Below are positions 17,634-26,112 of a stretch of DNA of 64,000 bases, piece by piece. The translations under genes were made by a program, and so were the position numbers. The first letter of the stretch is position 1; each line of letters begins with the position of its first letter. Source of the stretch: an uncultured Pseudomonadota bacterium (GTDB taxonomy: Bacteria; Myxococcota_A; UBA796; SXON01); contig CAIQVJ010000132.1 of assembly GCA_903875225.1 (NCBI GenBank), positions 1 through 64,000 on the forward strand, read 5' to 3'. A model generated the notes under the pieces. The model did no database searches. It was not told the origin of the DNA and saw nothing but the letters and a program-made list of their open reading frames with translations.

Positions 17634-18956
17634 ATGACCCCCGGTCGCTGGATTGTGCCGCTGCTCCCCTGCCTCGCCGGGTGCATCGACTACCGGGTGG
17701 TCACCCCGCCAGCCACCCCCATCCCCGCGCTCTCGGCCTCGCCCAACAGCGTTGCGCTCGGCAAGGTGTGCGGCGGGGAGCCGGAGACCGTCACGCTGAC
17801 CAACGCCGGCACAGGCCGGGCCACGATCAGCGACATCCGGGTGGACGGCATGGGGTGGACGGTCGGGGCCCTGCCCGCGTTGCCCTTCGTGCTGCAGACG
17901 CTCACGGACGATCCGGACGCACACCTCGACATCCCGTTGAACGCCGCGGCAGGTGTCGCCACGCTGCGTGTGCTCTCCGATGCCGCGGAGGTCGACGTGC
18001 CGCTGCGCGCGAGCGACAACGTGCACCCCACCGCGTACATCCTGAGTCCGTACGACTCCCAGGTGATCGGAGAGGGGGACGACCTCTCGCTCACGGGCGT
18101 GATCTCGGACGGCGACGACGATCTCTCGACGCTCTCGGTGGAGTGGCGCGGGGAGTACGGGTTCGTCGCCTCGGGCGTAGCGGATGCCGATGGGCGGGTC
18201 GAGACCGACTGGCCGCCGGCCGATCGGGGCTCCGGACCACAGCTTGTCGAGATCGTCGTGGCAGATCCCTGCGGCGACGAAGGGGAGGCGACCCAGTACT
18301 TCTGCCAGGACGGCCCGTTTGCGGTCGACGTGCTGAACGACGAGGCGTGGCGGTTCGACGGGGGCGCGGGCTGGGACGGCTCCGAGCTCACGCTCGTCGA
18401 CGGACCCGATGCCACCGGTGCGGGGTTCGACCTGTTCTCGCTCTTCGACGGGGACGTGCTGCACGTGCAGTTCGAGTTCCTGATCGGCGAGGAGGGGGGC
18501 GCCGGTGCCGTCCCGGAGGGGTTCTCGTTCACGGTGCTCGATCCGTCGCGGCTCACGACCTACATCGGCGGGGATCGCTGCGGGCTCGGGTACGGAGGCG
18601 GCGCCGACTGTACGAGCGGGCCGGCGCTGCCGGGTTGGTCGGTCGAATTCGACACCGTACCGGGCGAGGATGACTGCGCGGTCGGAGACCACGTCGCGGT
18701 CGTGGTGGACGGCGTGATCACCGCGCCGGCGGGTTGCGCGACCATTCCACTCCTGGGGGTCTGGCGCACAGGCGAGATCACGGTTGAGCCTGGGCAGATA
18801 TCGCTCACCGTGGACGGCGCGACGGTCTTGAATGCGCCGATCGCATCGGGTCAGGACTTCGAGGGTTTCGCCGGGTTCACCGCCGCGACCAACGATGAAG
18901 GGGGGAGCGTCCGCCTGCGGAACGTGACGGTGATCGACTCGACCTGCGTTCGCTGA
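17634..18956 (+). CDS. Lipoprotein with C-terminal legume-type (L-type) lectin domain
   Basis: This 440-aa protein has lipobox PCLAGC (Cys17). Residues about 35-130 resemble an Ig-like ASH/choice-of-anchor module (GKVCGGEPETVTLTNAGTGRATI), and residues about 140-220 look like a further beta domain. Residues about 240-440 resemble an L-type lectin: EGFSFTVLDP, then GWSVEFDT (the strand that carries the metal-binding Asp in legume lectins), and GFAGFTAATN near the end. It is probably an outer-membrane-anchored carbohydrate-binding protein. The start ATG lies 19 bp after engB; a longer in-frame start inside engB would spoil the signal peptide. Confidence 0.78.
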   Translation: MTPGRWIVPLLPCLAGCIDYRVVTPPATPIPALSASPNSVALGKVCGGEPETVTLTNAGTGRATISDIRVDGMGWTVGALPALPFVLQTLTDDPDAHLDIPLNAAAGVATLRVLSDAAEVDVPLRASDNVHPTAYILSPYDSQVIGEGDDLSLTGVISDGDDDLSTLSVEWRGEYGFVASGVADADGRVETDWPPADRGSGPQLVEIVVADPCGDEGEATQYFCQDGPFAVDVLNDEAWRFDGGAGWDGSELTLVDGPDATGAGFDLFSLFDGDVLHVQFEFLIGEEGGAGAVPEGFSFTVLDPSRLTTYIGGDRCGLGYGGGADCTSGPALPGWSVEFDTVPGEDDCAVGDHVAVVVDGVITAPAGCATIPLLGVWRTGEITVEPGQISLTVDGATVLNAPIASGQDFEGFAGFTAATNDEGGSVRLRNVTVIDSTCVR

Positions 18957-18962
18957 CGCCTG

Positions 18963-19124
18963 GGCGGTCATACCGCCGGTCGCTGATCTGGATCGAAGGA
19001 TCGGCCAGCGATCCGGCGTGGCTGGCAAGGCGGAGCCGACGAAGCCTGCCGAGGCAGGCGAGGAGGCCCAACGCAGTCAGGCGCGTCGGGCGCGGCCGAG
19101 GACCGAGCCGGATCAAGATCCGGC
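18963..19124. repeat. Cluster of four short perfect palindromes between convergent genes
   Basis: The 172-bp gap between two convergent lipoprotein genes contains four perfect inverted repeats: GGCGGT/ACCGCC (18963-18977), GGATCG/CGATCC (18998-19014), GCCTGCC/GGCAGGC (19044-19059) and GCCGGATC/GATCCGGC (19107-19124). None is followed by a T-run. They may serve as a bidirectional transcription end region or be decayed REP-like elements. Confidence 0.5.
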
Positions 19125-19128
19125 GGTA

Positions 19129-19740
19129 TCAGCAGCCGCTGGTGCAGGGCGCCTGGACGTCGAAGGTTCCCGCAAGCTCGGCGAGCGGGGCCTCGCCCGA
19201 GACCCAGGTGCCCGAGAACGTGCCCGCCATCTCGATCGTCGTGGTGTCGGTGAACCCGTAGCTCGTGATGGCGAGCGCCCAGGCAGTGCTGTCGGCGCCG
19301 TAGCCCAGGTAGGTCCCGTCGCGGTCCTCGTACGACCAGGAGATCCCGCCGTCGGTGTCGGACCACTCCCCCTCGGTGGGGCTGATGAAGGAGATGGTCA
19401 CGCGGTCGCCGTCCCCGTTGGCACACAGGATGGCGCCGCTCAGGTTGCCGAGCGAGTCACCCCAGTAGCGGACGAACAGGCCAGGATCCGTCGATGCGTC
19501 ACATTCGATCGAGACGGTTCTACCCGAAAATGTCCCTGTCACCGAAAACAAGCCGGGGAGTGTGATCGCGGTGTCGCCGGTCTCCGAGGTGTCGGAGGTG
19601 TCGCTTGTGTCGGAAGTGTCTGATGTGCCGCCGGTGTCCGTGTCCACGCTGTCGGAGTCGCTGGACGTGTCGCCCGTGTCGTCCGAAACGGGCTGCGAGT
19701 CGTCGATGACGTTGTGGACGCAGGCGAGCAGCAGGATCAC
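19129..19740 (-). CDS. Small lipoprotein with Ser/Asp/Thr repeat spacer
   Basis: This 203-aa protein starts MILLLAC (lipobox Cys7), followed by a 45-residue linker built of repeated DTS triplets (residues about 20-57), a flexible spacer typical of surface lipoproteins. The remaining 145 residues form an unrecognised beta-rich domain with four cysteines. The GTG start overlaps the TGA of the preceding FG-GAP gene (GTGA), so translation is probably coupled. Function unknown; the coupling suggests it acts with that protein. The DNA of the spacer is itself a short tandem repeat (about 19570-19650) prone to length change. Confidence 0.75.
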   Translation of the reverse strand: MILLLACVHNVIDDSQPVSDDTGDTSSDSDSVDTDTGGTSDTSDTSDTSDTSETGDTAITLPGLFSVTGTFSGRTVSIECDASTDPGLFVRYWGDSLGNLSGAILCANGDGDRVTISFISPTEGEWSDTDGGISWSYEDRDGTYLGYGADSTAWALAITSYGFTDTTTIEMAGTFSGTWVSGEAPLAELAGTFDVQAPCTSGC

Positions 19741-21737
19741 GGGCAGAGGGAATCCGCGTAGACGTCGAAGTTATTGTCTTCGTCGCATTCGGACACGGAT
19801 CCGATTCCGGCGCCGTCGTCATCCACCACAGCCGTGAACCCGAAGCGCCCGAGGTCGGATGGGCTCACGTCGAAGGTGACGCCGTCGATACGGGTGCCCA
19901 TGGCGATCGCCGGGAGCGTCTTCGTGCCGATCAGGCGCGAACCGCTGTCGTCGTTCGCGTAGAGCGAGACGACCACGCCGGCGTCTACGTCCATGCCCCC
20001 CTCGTTCTGCACCTGCACGCCCACCTCGACGGGGCCGTAGATGCAGTCCATGAGGCAGATGTCGGTGATCTCGGCGGTGAGATCGGGGGTGGACGGGTCG
20101 TCGGCCGCCACCCGCGCCCGGTAGACGTTGTACTTGTCCCAGTAGGGTTCCGGGTTGCGTGGCACGCTGCCGTCGGGCTCGATGTTGGTGATGGCAAAGT
20201 CGTGCAGCCCCCACGTCGTGCCCGCGGCCGGCCAGCCCGTACCGTCGTGCTCGAACACGTTCAACACGCCCCAGGTAGCCCCGTAGTTGCTGGCGACGAC
20301 GATCTCGGCGTGACCATCGGCGTCCATGTCCGCCACGCTCGGGTACTCGAAGACCGTGCCGGAGCGGTGGTCGGTGTTCCGGTAGTTCGTGGCGCCCGTG
20401 GCACCGTCGAGGATGTTGAACGAGTCCTGGTCGGCGTACAGCACCTCGAGTGCACCGTCGTTGTTCACGTCGAAGCCCGAGCACCCGGCGAGCCCGGAGG
20501 TGTCGTTGGCGGGGACGGACCATACGGCGGTGCCGTCGAGCTCGTACATGACGAGCGTCTGGTAGGCGGCCCAGGCGACCTCCGTGATGCCGTCGCCGTC
20601 GAAGTCCCCCGCGCAGGGCGGACCGGGGTGCGCGGTGCTGCCGTAGTTGACGCTGAAGATCTGGGTGCCGTCGGTGTCCCAGAGCGTCCACTTCGCGCCG
20701 ACGAAGCCGATCTCCGCTTCGGGGTCGGAGTCGGCGTTGATGATGACGGGCCAGAAGCCGTAGGTCCCGGCCTCGCCGGTGTCCCAGAGGAGCGTGCCAT
20801 CGCTGTCGTAGGCCTTTCCCGCGAGGAAGATCTCCTGATCGCCGTCGAGATCGGCGTCTGCGACACCGGCGATCCGGTAGGGGTTCGAGGCCGAGGCGTT
20901 CAGGCTGAACAGCACGCTGCCGCTCGGGCCGTCCAGGACGAGGTCGTCGGCCAGCACCTCGGGCACGCCGTCCTCGTCGAGATCAGCGATGGTCACCAGC
21001 GGGTAGGAGGTGGAGGTGGGGGCGCGCGAGGCGGTCCACTTCAGCGTGCCGTCGCCGTTGATCGCGATGGGCCGGATCGAGGAGTCGTACCCGACCACCT
21101 CGGGCGCGCCGTCGTTGTCGACGTCGGCGATGATGACGCCGCAGGTGGTGCAGCTCCCGCGGTAGGCCCACTTCTCCGCGCCCGTCGCGCCGTCCAGCGC
21201 CACGATGTAGCCGTTCGACCCGAACGTGTTCACGACCACGTCCGCGTTGTCGTCCTCGTCGATGACGCCGTCCCCGTTGTCGTCGTCGAGGTTCCCGATC
21301 ACCGGCTGCGCATAGGAGTTCGACGCAGAGGCGTCCTCGGAGGGGGCGCGGAACGACCACTTGGTGCGCACCGACCAGGGATCGACGATCTCGGCGCCCG
21401 AGCTGGAGCTCGTCGTGCCCTGACACTCGCTGTTGATGGTGATCGATCCAGCAGCGTTGAATTGGAGGCTCGGACACTCGCTGTCGAGGCAGTCGGCCCG
21501 GCCATTGGCGTTGGCGTCGGGGAAACCCTCGTCCACCTGCCCATCGCCGTCGTTGTCGACGCCGTCACACACCTCTTCGTCGGTCTGTATGTCCTGCGTG
21601 TCGTGTGAGGTGTCCCACACCGTGCCCGTGTCGAAGCCATCCGGCGCGGGATCGTGGCCCTTCAGCGTGTTGTCGACGGAGCAGGCCGAAAATACGAGGG
21701 CAGACGGCAGGAGGAACAATAGTGCCGGACGGCGCAT
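19737..21737 (-). CDS. Surface lipoprotein with MopE-like motif, FG-GAP/VCBS repeats and CARDB-like domain
   Basis: This 666-aa protein has lipobox VFSAC (Cys19). Residues about 52-90 hold one MopE-like EVCDGVDNDGDGQVDEGF motif. Residues about 140-530 contain FG-GAP-type calcium loops (NLDDDNGDGVID, DVDNDGAPEVV, DLDEDGVPEVL, DFDGDGITEVA, DMDADGHAEIV). The final 110 residues (TPDLTAEITDIC) are CARDB-like. It has the same design as the gene at 7161-9128 and is likely its paralog. It is the middle gene of a minus-strand trio, 98 bp downstream of the TSP3/vWA gene and overlapping the small lipoprotein gene by 4 bp. Confidence 0.87.
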   Translation of the reverse strand: MRRPALLFLLPSALVFSACSVDNTLKGHDPAPDGFDTGTVWDTSHDTQDIQTDEEVCDGVDNDGDGQVDEGFPDANANGRADCLDSECPSLQFNAAGSITINSECQGTTSSSSGAEIVDPWSVRTKWSFRAPSEDASASNSYAQPVIGNLDDDNGDGVIDEDDNADVVVNTFGSNGYIVALDGATGAEKWAYRGSCTTCGVIIADVDNDGAPEVVGYDSSIRPIAINGDGTLKWTASRAPTSTSYPLVTIADLDEDGVPEVLADDLVLDGPSGSVLFSLNASASNPYRIAGVADADLDGDQEIFLAGKAYDSDGTLLWDTGEAGTYGFWPVIINADSDPEAEIGFVGAKWTLWDTDGTQIFSVNYGSTAHPGPPCAGDFDGDGITEVAWAAYQTLVMYELDGTAVWSVPANDTSGLAGCSGFDVNNDGALEVLYADQDSFNILDGATGATNYRNTDHRSGTVFEYPSVADMDADGHAEIVVASNYGATWGVLNVFEHDGTGWPAAGTTWGLHDFAITNIEPDGSVPRNPEPYWDKYNVYRARVAADDPSTPDLTAEITDICLMDCIYGPVEVGVQVQNEGGMDVDAGVVVSLYANDDSGSRLIGTKTLPAIAMGTRIDGVTFDVSPSDLGRFGFTAVVDDDGAGIGSVSECDEDNNFDVYADSLCP

Positions 21738-21753
21738 GGATATGCCTTGGTCG

Positions 21754-21771
21754 GTGTGAACACACAGTGTG
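21754..21771. promoter_or_regulatory. Overlapping palindrome in the leader of the FG-GAP gene
   Basis: GTGTG-AA-CACAC-A-GTGTG forms two overlapping perfect palindromes that share the central CACAC, 17-34 bp upstream of the ATG at 21737. It could be an operator, or alternative hairpins in the mRNA leader. No regulator is identified. Confidence 0.35.
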
Positions 21772-21835
21772 CGCGAAAGCTACGGCTCGCGCAACACTAT
21801 CGCTGGGGTTTCGCCGATCTTCTGCCGCGATCCGA

Positions 21836-23869
21836 TCAGTGGGTAGTGCCCGGCACAACCACGATGATCTGCTTGCGCGACACCTCGATCGAGTCGTCGC
21901 CGAGCACGACGAGGTCGAGCGCGTAGGACTGGTCGGACGTGGTGGCGGCCACCGTGCCGCGGAAGGTGAGCGTGAAGGTCAGGACGCTTCCCGTGTCTTC
22001 GACGCCGAGATCCGAGTAGTGGTCCGGATCGATGCTCTGCACGAACCCGTAGGGGTCGTTCTCCACGTGCAGCGTGACCTCGGAGAACTTCACCGCGGCC
22101 ACGAGCTGCTGGATGGCGGTCACGAGCGTGGTGCGGAACGTGGTGCTGGAGCCCGACCAGGTCTCGACCGTCTCCTCGTCGGCCACGCCGTCCCCGTTCA
22201 GGTCGGCGAAGGAGTTGGTCTGGTCTGCGATCGAGATGAGCTGTGGCTGCGGGAGCGTGCCGTTCACGGAGACGCCGACGAGTCGGGCGCCGATGTCGAG
22301 GAACGCAGCGACGGTGTCGGCCTCTGTGCTGTCCAGCGGGCAGCCCCCGGGCGCCTGGTTGTACATGGGATTGCTCGACGAAGGGTCGCGCAGGTAGTTG
22401 TCGTCGGCGATGACGATGACGGGGAGCGAGTAGTCCCGGAAGCCCATGCCTCCGTTCATGCCACCATCCACGGTGCTGGAGTCGTACCACTGCCCGCCGC
22501 CGCCGCCGAACGGGTCGAGGTCGGGGTTCGTGGCGTCGGCGACGAAGGGGTACACGTCTGTCGTGGAGTCATAGGTGCCGCTGCAGTCCTGGTCGTAGCC
22601 CATGCCGGAAGCCGCCATGTGCAGCGCGGCCATGCCGGACTCGGGGCCGTCATTACCGGAGTGGGTCGTGAGCGCGTTCAGGCCGTTCTGGATTGCCGTC
22701 TGGTCGGAGGTGACCTCCTGCATCAGGTAGTAGGGCTTGTCGATGCCCGGGCTGCCGAAGCCGCCGTAGGCATAGTCGTCGTGCCCGCCGACGGCGTACT
22801 CGGCGTCGGGCAGCGTGGAGACGAGGTCCGTCACGATCTGGCTGAACTCGCTGGCGACCGCGCTGATCGTGCCGCTCATCGAACATGTCGTGTCGATGAT
22901 GAAGCCGATGTCGCCGCGCTCGAGGAGCAGCTCGAAGTCGAAGGCGGTCTCGATCTCGGTGCGCTCGGGCACCTCGACGTAGATGCCGTCGACCACGCTC
23001 GTGGAGTCGAGTGGATCGGTGCCGGCCGTTACCTCGCCACCGTCGGAGAAGCCGTCGCCGTCAGTGTCGGCGTCGTAGGGATCGGTGCCCATGGTGACCT
23101 CGACCGTGTCCGTGAGCCCGTCGCCGTCCGAGTCGGAGTCGGAGGAGTCGGCGTGGCCATCGCCATCGGTGTCGCGCGGGGGGGTGTTGAGGTCCCCGCC
23201 GGTGCCGCTCTCCTCTGCGTCGGTCGCGCCGTCGTTGTCCGAGTCCAGGTCCAGGTAGTCGGGGATGCCGTCGGTATCCGTGTCGACGGGGACGTCGGAG
23301 AACACGCCGATGCCGGACTCGTACAGGTCCGCGATGCCGTCCCCGTCGGAGTCCAGGTCCATGTAGTCAGGGGTGCCGTCGGTGTCGGTGTCGGGGGTCT
23401 GGCAGGCCGAGCCGATCTCCAGCACGTCGGAGATGCCATCCTCGTCGTTGTCGAAGTCGCGGAAGTCCTGCGTGGCGTCCCCATCGCTGTCTACGGCGCC
23501 ACCGTCGTCCCGGCCGGCTTCGACCTGGTCGGGAATGCAGTTGTTGTCCGAGTCGAGGTCGAGGAAGTCGGGCGTGCCGTCGCCGTCGCTGTCGACGGGG
23601 AGGGTGAGCGGGTCTTCGTCGCCGGCTTCCACGGCGTCGCGGATGACGTCGCCATCGGCGTCCTTGTCGTCGTAGTTCACCTTGCCGTCGGCGTCTGCGT
23701 CGCCGTCGCCTTCATGGCTGTCGATGATGCCGTCGCCATCCTGGTCATTCTGATCGACCGGGCCCGTGTCGGCGGACGACGAGTCCCCGAGCTGGTCGGC
23801 CGGGTTCTTGGAGTCGCACCCGGACAGCGCGAGGAGGAGGCCAAGGGGGAGCAGGGTGAGACGGAGCAT
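21836..23869 (-). CDS. Lipoprotein with thrombospondin type-3 repeats and a von Willebrand factor A domain
   Basis: This 677-aa protein has lipobox LALSGC (Cys18, Asp at +2). Residues about 35-290 are an extended array of TSP3-type calcium repeats ([18 protein letters not shown] and variants). Residues about 315-600 form a vWA domain with the MIDAS start [13 protein letters not shown]; the DxTxS-type metal site is plausible. A further beta domain of about 80 residues closes the protein. vWA proteins commonly mediate metal-dependent protein binding at the surface. It appears to be the first gene of a three-lipoprotein cluster running to 19129. Confidence 0.87.
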   Translation of the reverse strand: MLRLTLLPLGLLLALSGCDSKNPADQLGDSSSADTGPVDQNDQDGDGIIDSHEGDGDADADGKVNYDDKDADGDVIRDAVEAGDEDPLTLPVDSDGDGTPDFLDLDSDNNCIPDQVEAGRDDGGAVDSDGDATQDFRDFDNDEDGISDVLEIGSACQTPDTDTDGTPDYMDLDSDGDGIADLYESGIGVFSDVPVDTDTDGIPDYLDLDSDNDGATDAEESGTGGDLNTPPRDTDGDGHADSSDSDSDGDGLTDTVEVTMGTDPYDADTDGDGFSDGGEVTAGTDPLDSTSVVDGIYVEVPERTEIETAFDFELLLERGDIGFIIDTTCSMSGTISAVASEFSQIVTDLVSTLPDAEYAVGGHDDYAYGGFGSPGIDKPYYLMQEVTSDQTAIQNGLNALTTHSGNDGPESGMAALHMAASGMGYDQDCSGTYDSTTDVYPFVADATNPDLDPFGGGGGQWYDSSTVDGGMNGGMGFRDYSLPVIVIADDNYLRDPSSSNPMYNQAPGGCPLDSTEADTVAAFLDIGARLVGVSVNGTLPQPQLISIADQTNSFADLNGDGVADEETVETWSGSSTTFRTTLVTAIQQLVAAVKFSEVTLHVENDPYGFVQSIDPDHYSDLGVEDTGSVLTFTLTFRGTVAATTSDQSYALDLVVLGDDSIEVSRKQIIVVVPGTTH

Positions 23870-23957
23870 GGGGCCTCGTTCGGGAAAGGGATGACAGACG
23901 ATACCGCGAAATACGCCGCAGCGGGGGAACGTGTGACGCCTTTTCGTGGAGCGGGGC

Positions 23958-24542
23958 TCAGCTGCGCTTGATTCCGCGCCCCGCGACGAAGAACTCGATG
24001 CTGCTGTCGCGCGTGGCTTCGGGCTTCAATCGCTTGAACTCCGTGAAGCTGGTCTGCACCGTGCGGACGAAGGCTGGCGCGTCCCCCCCGTCGAAGACCT
24101 TGGCCACGAACGCGCCGCCCGGAGTGAGGACCGTCCTGGCCAGGTCCAACGCGCGGGTCGCCAGCTCGATCTGGCGCACATGATCGATGAACTTGTTCCC
24201 GGTGGTGTTGGGCGCCATGTCGCTTACGAGCAGGTCGATGGGCCCGCCCGCCGCCTCCATCAACTGCTCGGCCGTCACCTCGAGCGCCGATGCGACGATC
24301 CAGGTACCGCCGGAGAGATCGGGCGCCTTGAGGTCCACGCCGACAACCCGCATCCCGCGCTCGATCAGCCACTTGCTCCAACTGCCCGGATAGCACCCGA
24401 GGTCAACACAGATCCCGGCACCGCCCCGGGGAACCACCGGAAAGCGCGCGTGGATCTCGTCGAGCTTGAACACGGAGCGGGCCGCGTACCCCTGCTCCTT
24501 GGCCTTGCGGGCCCAGTGGTCGGCGGTCTTGTAATTGGGCAT
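23958..24542 (-). CDS. rlmE: 23S rRNA 2'-O-ribose methyltransferase RlmE (FtsJ/RrmJ family)
   Basis: This 194-aa SAM-dependent methyltransferase has the FtsJ signature: the N-terminal YAARSVFKL carries the first catalytic Lys, [12 protein letters not shown] is the SAM-binding loop, [11 protein letters not shown] carries the catalytic Asp, [10 protein letters not shown] the second Lys, and SSIEFFVAG the Glu, giving a complete K-D-K-E tetrad. The family methylates U2552 of 23S rRNA in the A loop. Length matches the family. It follows pepA by 16 bp, probably as a two-gene operon. Confidence 0.93.
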   Translation of the reverse strand: MPNYKTADHWARKAKEQGYAARSVFKLDEIHARFPVVPRGGAGICVDLGCYPGSWSKWLIERGMRVVGVDLKAPDLSGGTWIVASALEVTAEQLMEAAGGPIDLLVSDMAPNTTGNKFIDHVRQIELATRALDLARTVLTPGGAFVAKVFDGGDAPAFVRTVQTSFTEFKRLKPEATRDSSIEFFVAGRGIKRS

Positions 24543-24558
24543 CGTGGGCTCTCTGCCC

Positions 24559-26013
24559 TCACTCCCCGAGTCGTTCGATCCAACGGGTGAGCGTCCGCAC
24601 CATGGTGCCCGTGCCGCCCGGGGCGAAGTGCATCAGCGGGCTGTCCATGAAGGCGGGGCCGGCGATGTCGATGTGGGCCCACTTCTCGACGGTGACGAAC
24701 TCCGAGAGGAACAGCGCTGCGGTGATGCTCCCCCCCGCGCGCCCGCCCACGTTCTTGAGGTCGCCCCAGTCGGCCTTGAGCTTGTCCTTGTAGAGGTCGG
24801 GGAGGGGCATGCGCCAGACAGCCTCGTGGGCGCCGGTCGCGGCGGTCTGGAGCTGCTCGTTGAGCTCGTCAGACCGGGTGTAGAGCGCTGAGTACCAGTC
24901 GCCGAGCGCGACGACCGCGGCCCCGGTGAGCGTGGCGAGGTCGATCACGACATCGGGCTTGAGCTGGCTCGCGTAGGTGAGGCAGTCCGCGAGCACCAGG
25001 CGCCCCTCGGCGTCGGTGTTGTGCACCTCGACCGTCTTGCCGTTGTACATCTTGAGGATGTCACCCAGCTTGTAGCTGTTGCCGCTGGGCATGTTCTCCA
25101 CCGCGCCGAAGATGACGTCCACCCGTACGTTCGGCTGGATCGCGGAGAGCGCCTTGAGCGTTCCGATCACCGCGGCCGCGCCAGCCATGTCGCACCGCAT
25201 GGTGAGCATGCCGTCGTTGGGCTTGAGCGAGAGCCCGCCGGAGTCGAAGGTGACCCCCTTGCCGATGATGGCGACGTGCGCCTTGCAGTGGCCCTTCGGC
25301 TCGTAGCGCGCGTGCACGAAGCGGGGCGGGCGCTCGGACCCCTGGCCGACACCGTAGATGCCGCCCATCCCCTTCTCCTTGATCGCGACCTCATCGAGCA
25401 CGGTGACGGTGATCCGGTCGTTGGCGAGGCCCTCGGCGACCTTTGCGAGGCTCTGCGGGTGGCACTCGGCGGGCTGCTCGTTCACGAGATCCCGCGCGAG
25501 GTTCTGACCCGCGATGCCGGCCTCGGCGAGCGCCAGCGTGTGGGCATCCTCACCGGCACCGAGCAGGCTCACCTGCTCCACGGCCGCCTTGCGCGAGGCC
25601 TCGGCCTTGTACTTGTCGAACCGGTAGTTGCCCTCGGCGAAGGCCTCGAGTGCGCTGCGGACGGTGGGGTTCGCCATGGCGCGGAACGACAGCACGACGT
25701 GCTTTGCACCGCGCTTGCGGGCTTCGTTTCCCGCAGTTCCCGCAGCGAGCGCGACTTCGGCATCGGTGCCGCCGCCCACCCCGAGAATCAGGACGCGCCG
25801 GGGGGAGATGCGCCCGAGGCCGGGAACAGCGAGGCTCTGGCCGGCCTTCCCGGTGAATTCCTCGTCTGCGGCGAGCTTGGCGAGGGCTCCGCCGAAGTAC
25901 GCGGCGGCATCGAGCTCCCCGAGCGCGGCGGCGACGGCGCCCGTTGGCACCAGGACGGCGAGCAGGTCGGCAGAGAGGTCGGCCGAGGAGGACGAGGAGT
26001 AGACGTGACGCAT
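24559..26013 (-). CDS. pepA: Cytosol (leucyl) aminopeptidase, M17 family
   Basis: This 484-aa enzyme removes N-terminal residues from peptides, using two metal ions in a hexamer. The C-terminal catalytic domain contains GKGVTFDSGGLSLKP (metal-binding Lys and Asp), the MRCDMAGAAAVIG segment and the family signature NTDAEGRLVLAD. The N-terminal macro-like domain spans about residues 1-170. Length and motif order match PepA. It is the first gene of a probable operon with rlmE. Confidence 0.94.
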   Translation of the reverse strand: MRHVYSSSSSADLSADLLAVLVPTGAVAAALGELDAAAYFGGALAKLAADEEFTGKAGQSLAVPGLGRISPRRVLILGVGGGTDAEVALAAGTAGNEARKRGAKHVVLSFRAMANPTVRSALEAFAEGNYRFDKYKAEASRKAAVEQVSLLGAGEDAHTLALAEAGIAGQNLARDLVNEQPAECHPQSLAKVAEGLANDRITVTVLDEVAIKEKGMGGIYGVGQGSERPPRFVHARYEPKGHCKAHVAIIGKGVTFDSGGLSLKPNDGMLTMRCDMAGAAAVIGTLKALSAIQPNVRVDVIFGAVENMPSGNSYKLGDILKMYNGKTVEVHNTDAEGRLVLADCLTYASQLKPDVVIDLATLTGAAVVALGDWYSALYTRSDELNEQLQTAATGAHEAVWRMPLPDLYKDKLKADWGDLKNVGGRAGGSITAALFLSEFVTVEKWAHIDIAGPAFMDSPLMHFAPGGTGTMVRTLTRWIERLGE

Positions 26014-26091
26014 TCGGTGCCCGGGAAGGAGGCGCCCTCTATCCCGGATGCCGCAGATGTGCTGGTCACCGCGCGCGCGTGTGTCGCCCTC

Positions 26092-26109
26092 CGCGGGGGA
26101 AGGCCCGCG
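26092..26109 (-). terminator. Hairpin between pseudokinase and pepA genes
   Basis: CGCGGG/CCCGCG with a 6-nt loop lies immediately after the stop codon of the kinase-like gene on the minus strand. There is no T-run, so it could be a weak intrinsic or Rho-assisted end. Evidence is the inverted repeat and its position only. Confidence 0.35.
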
Positions 26110-26112
26110 CCC

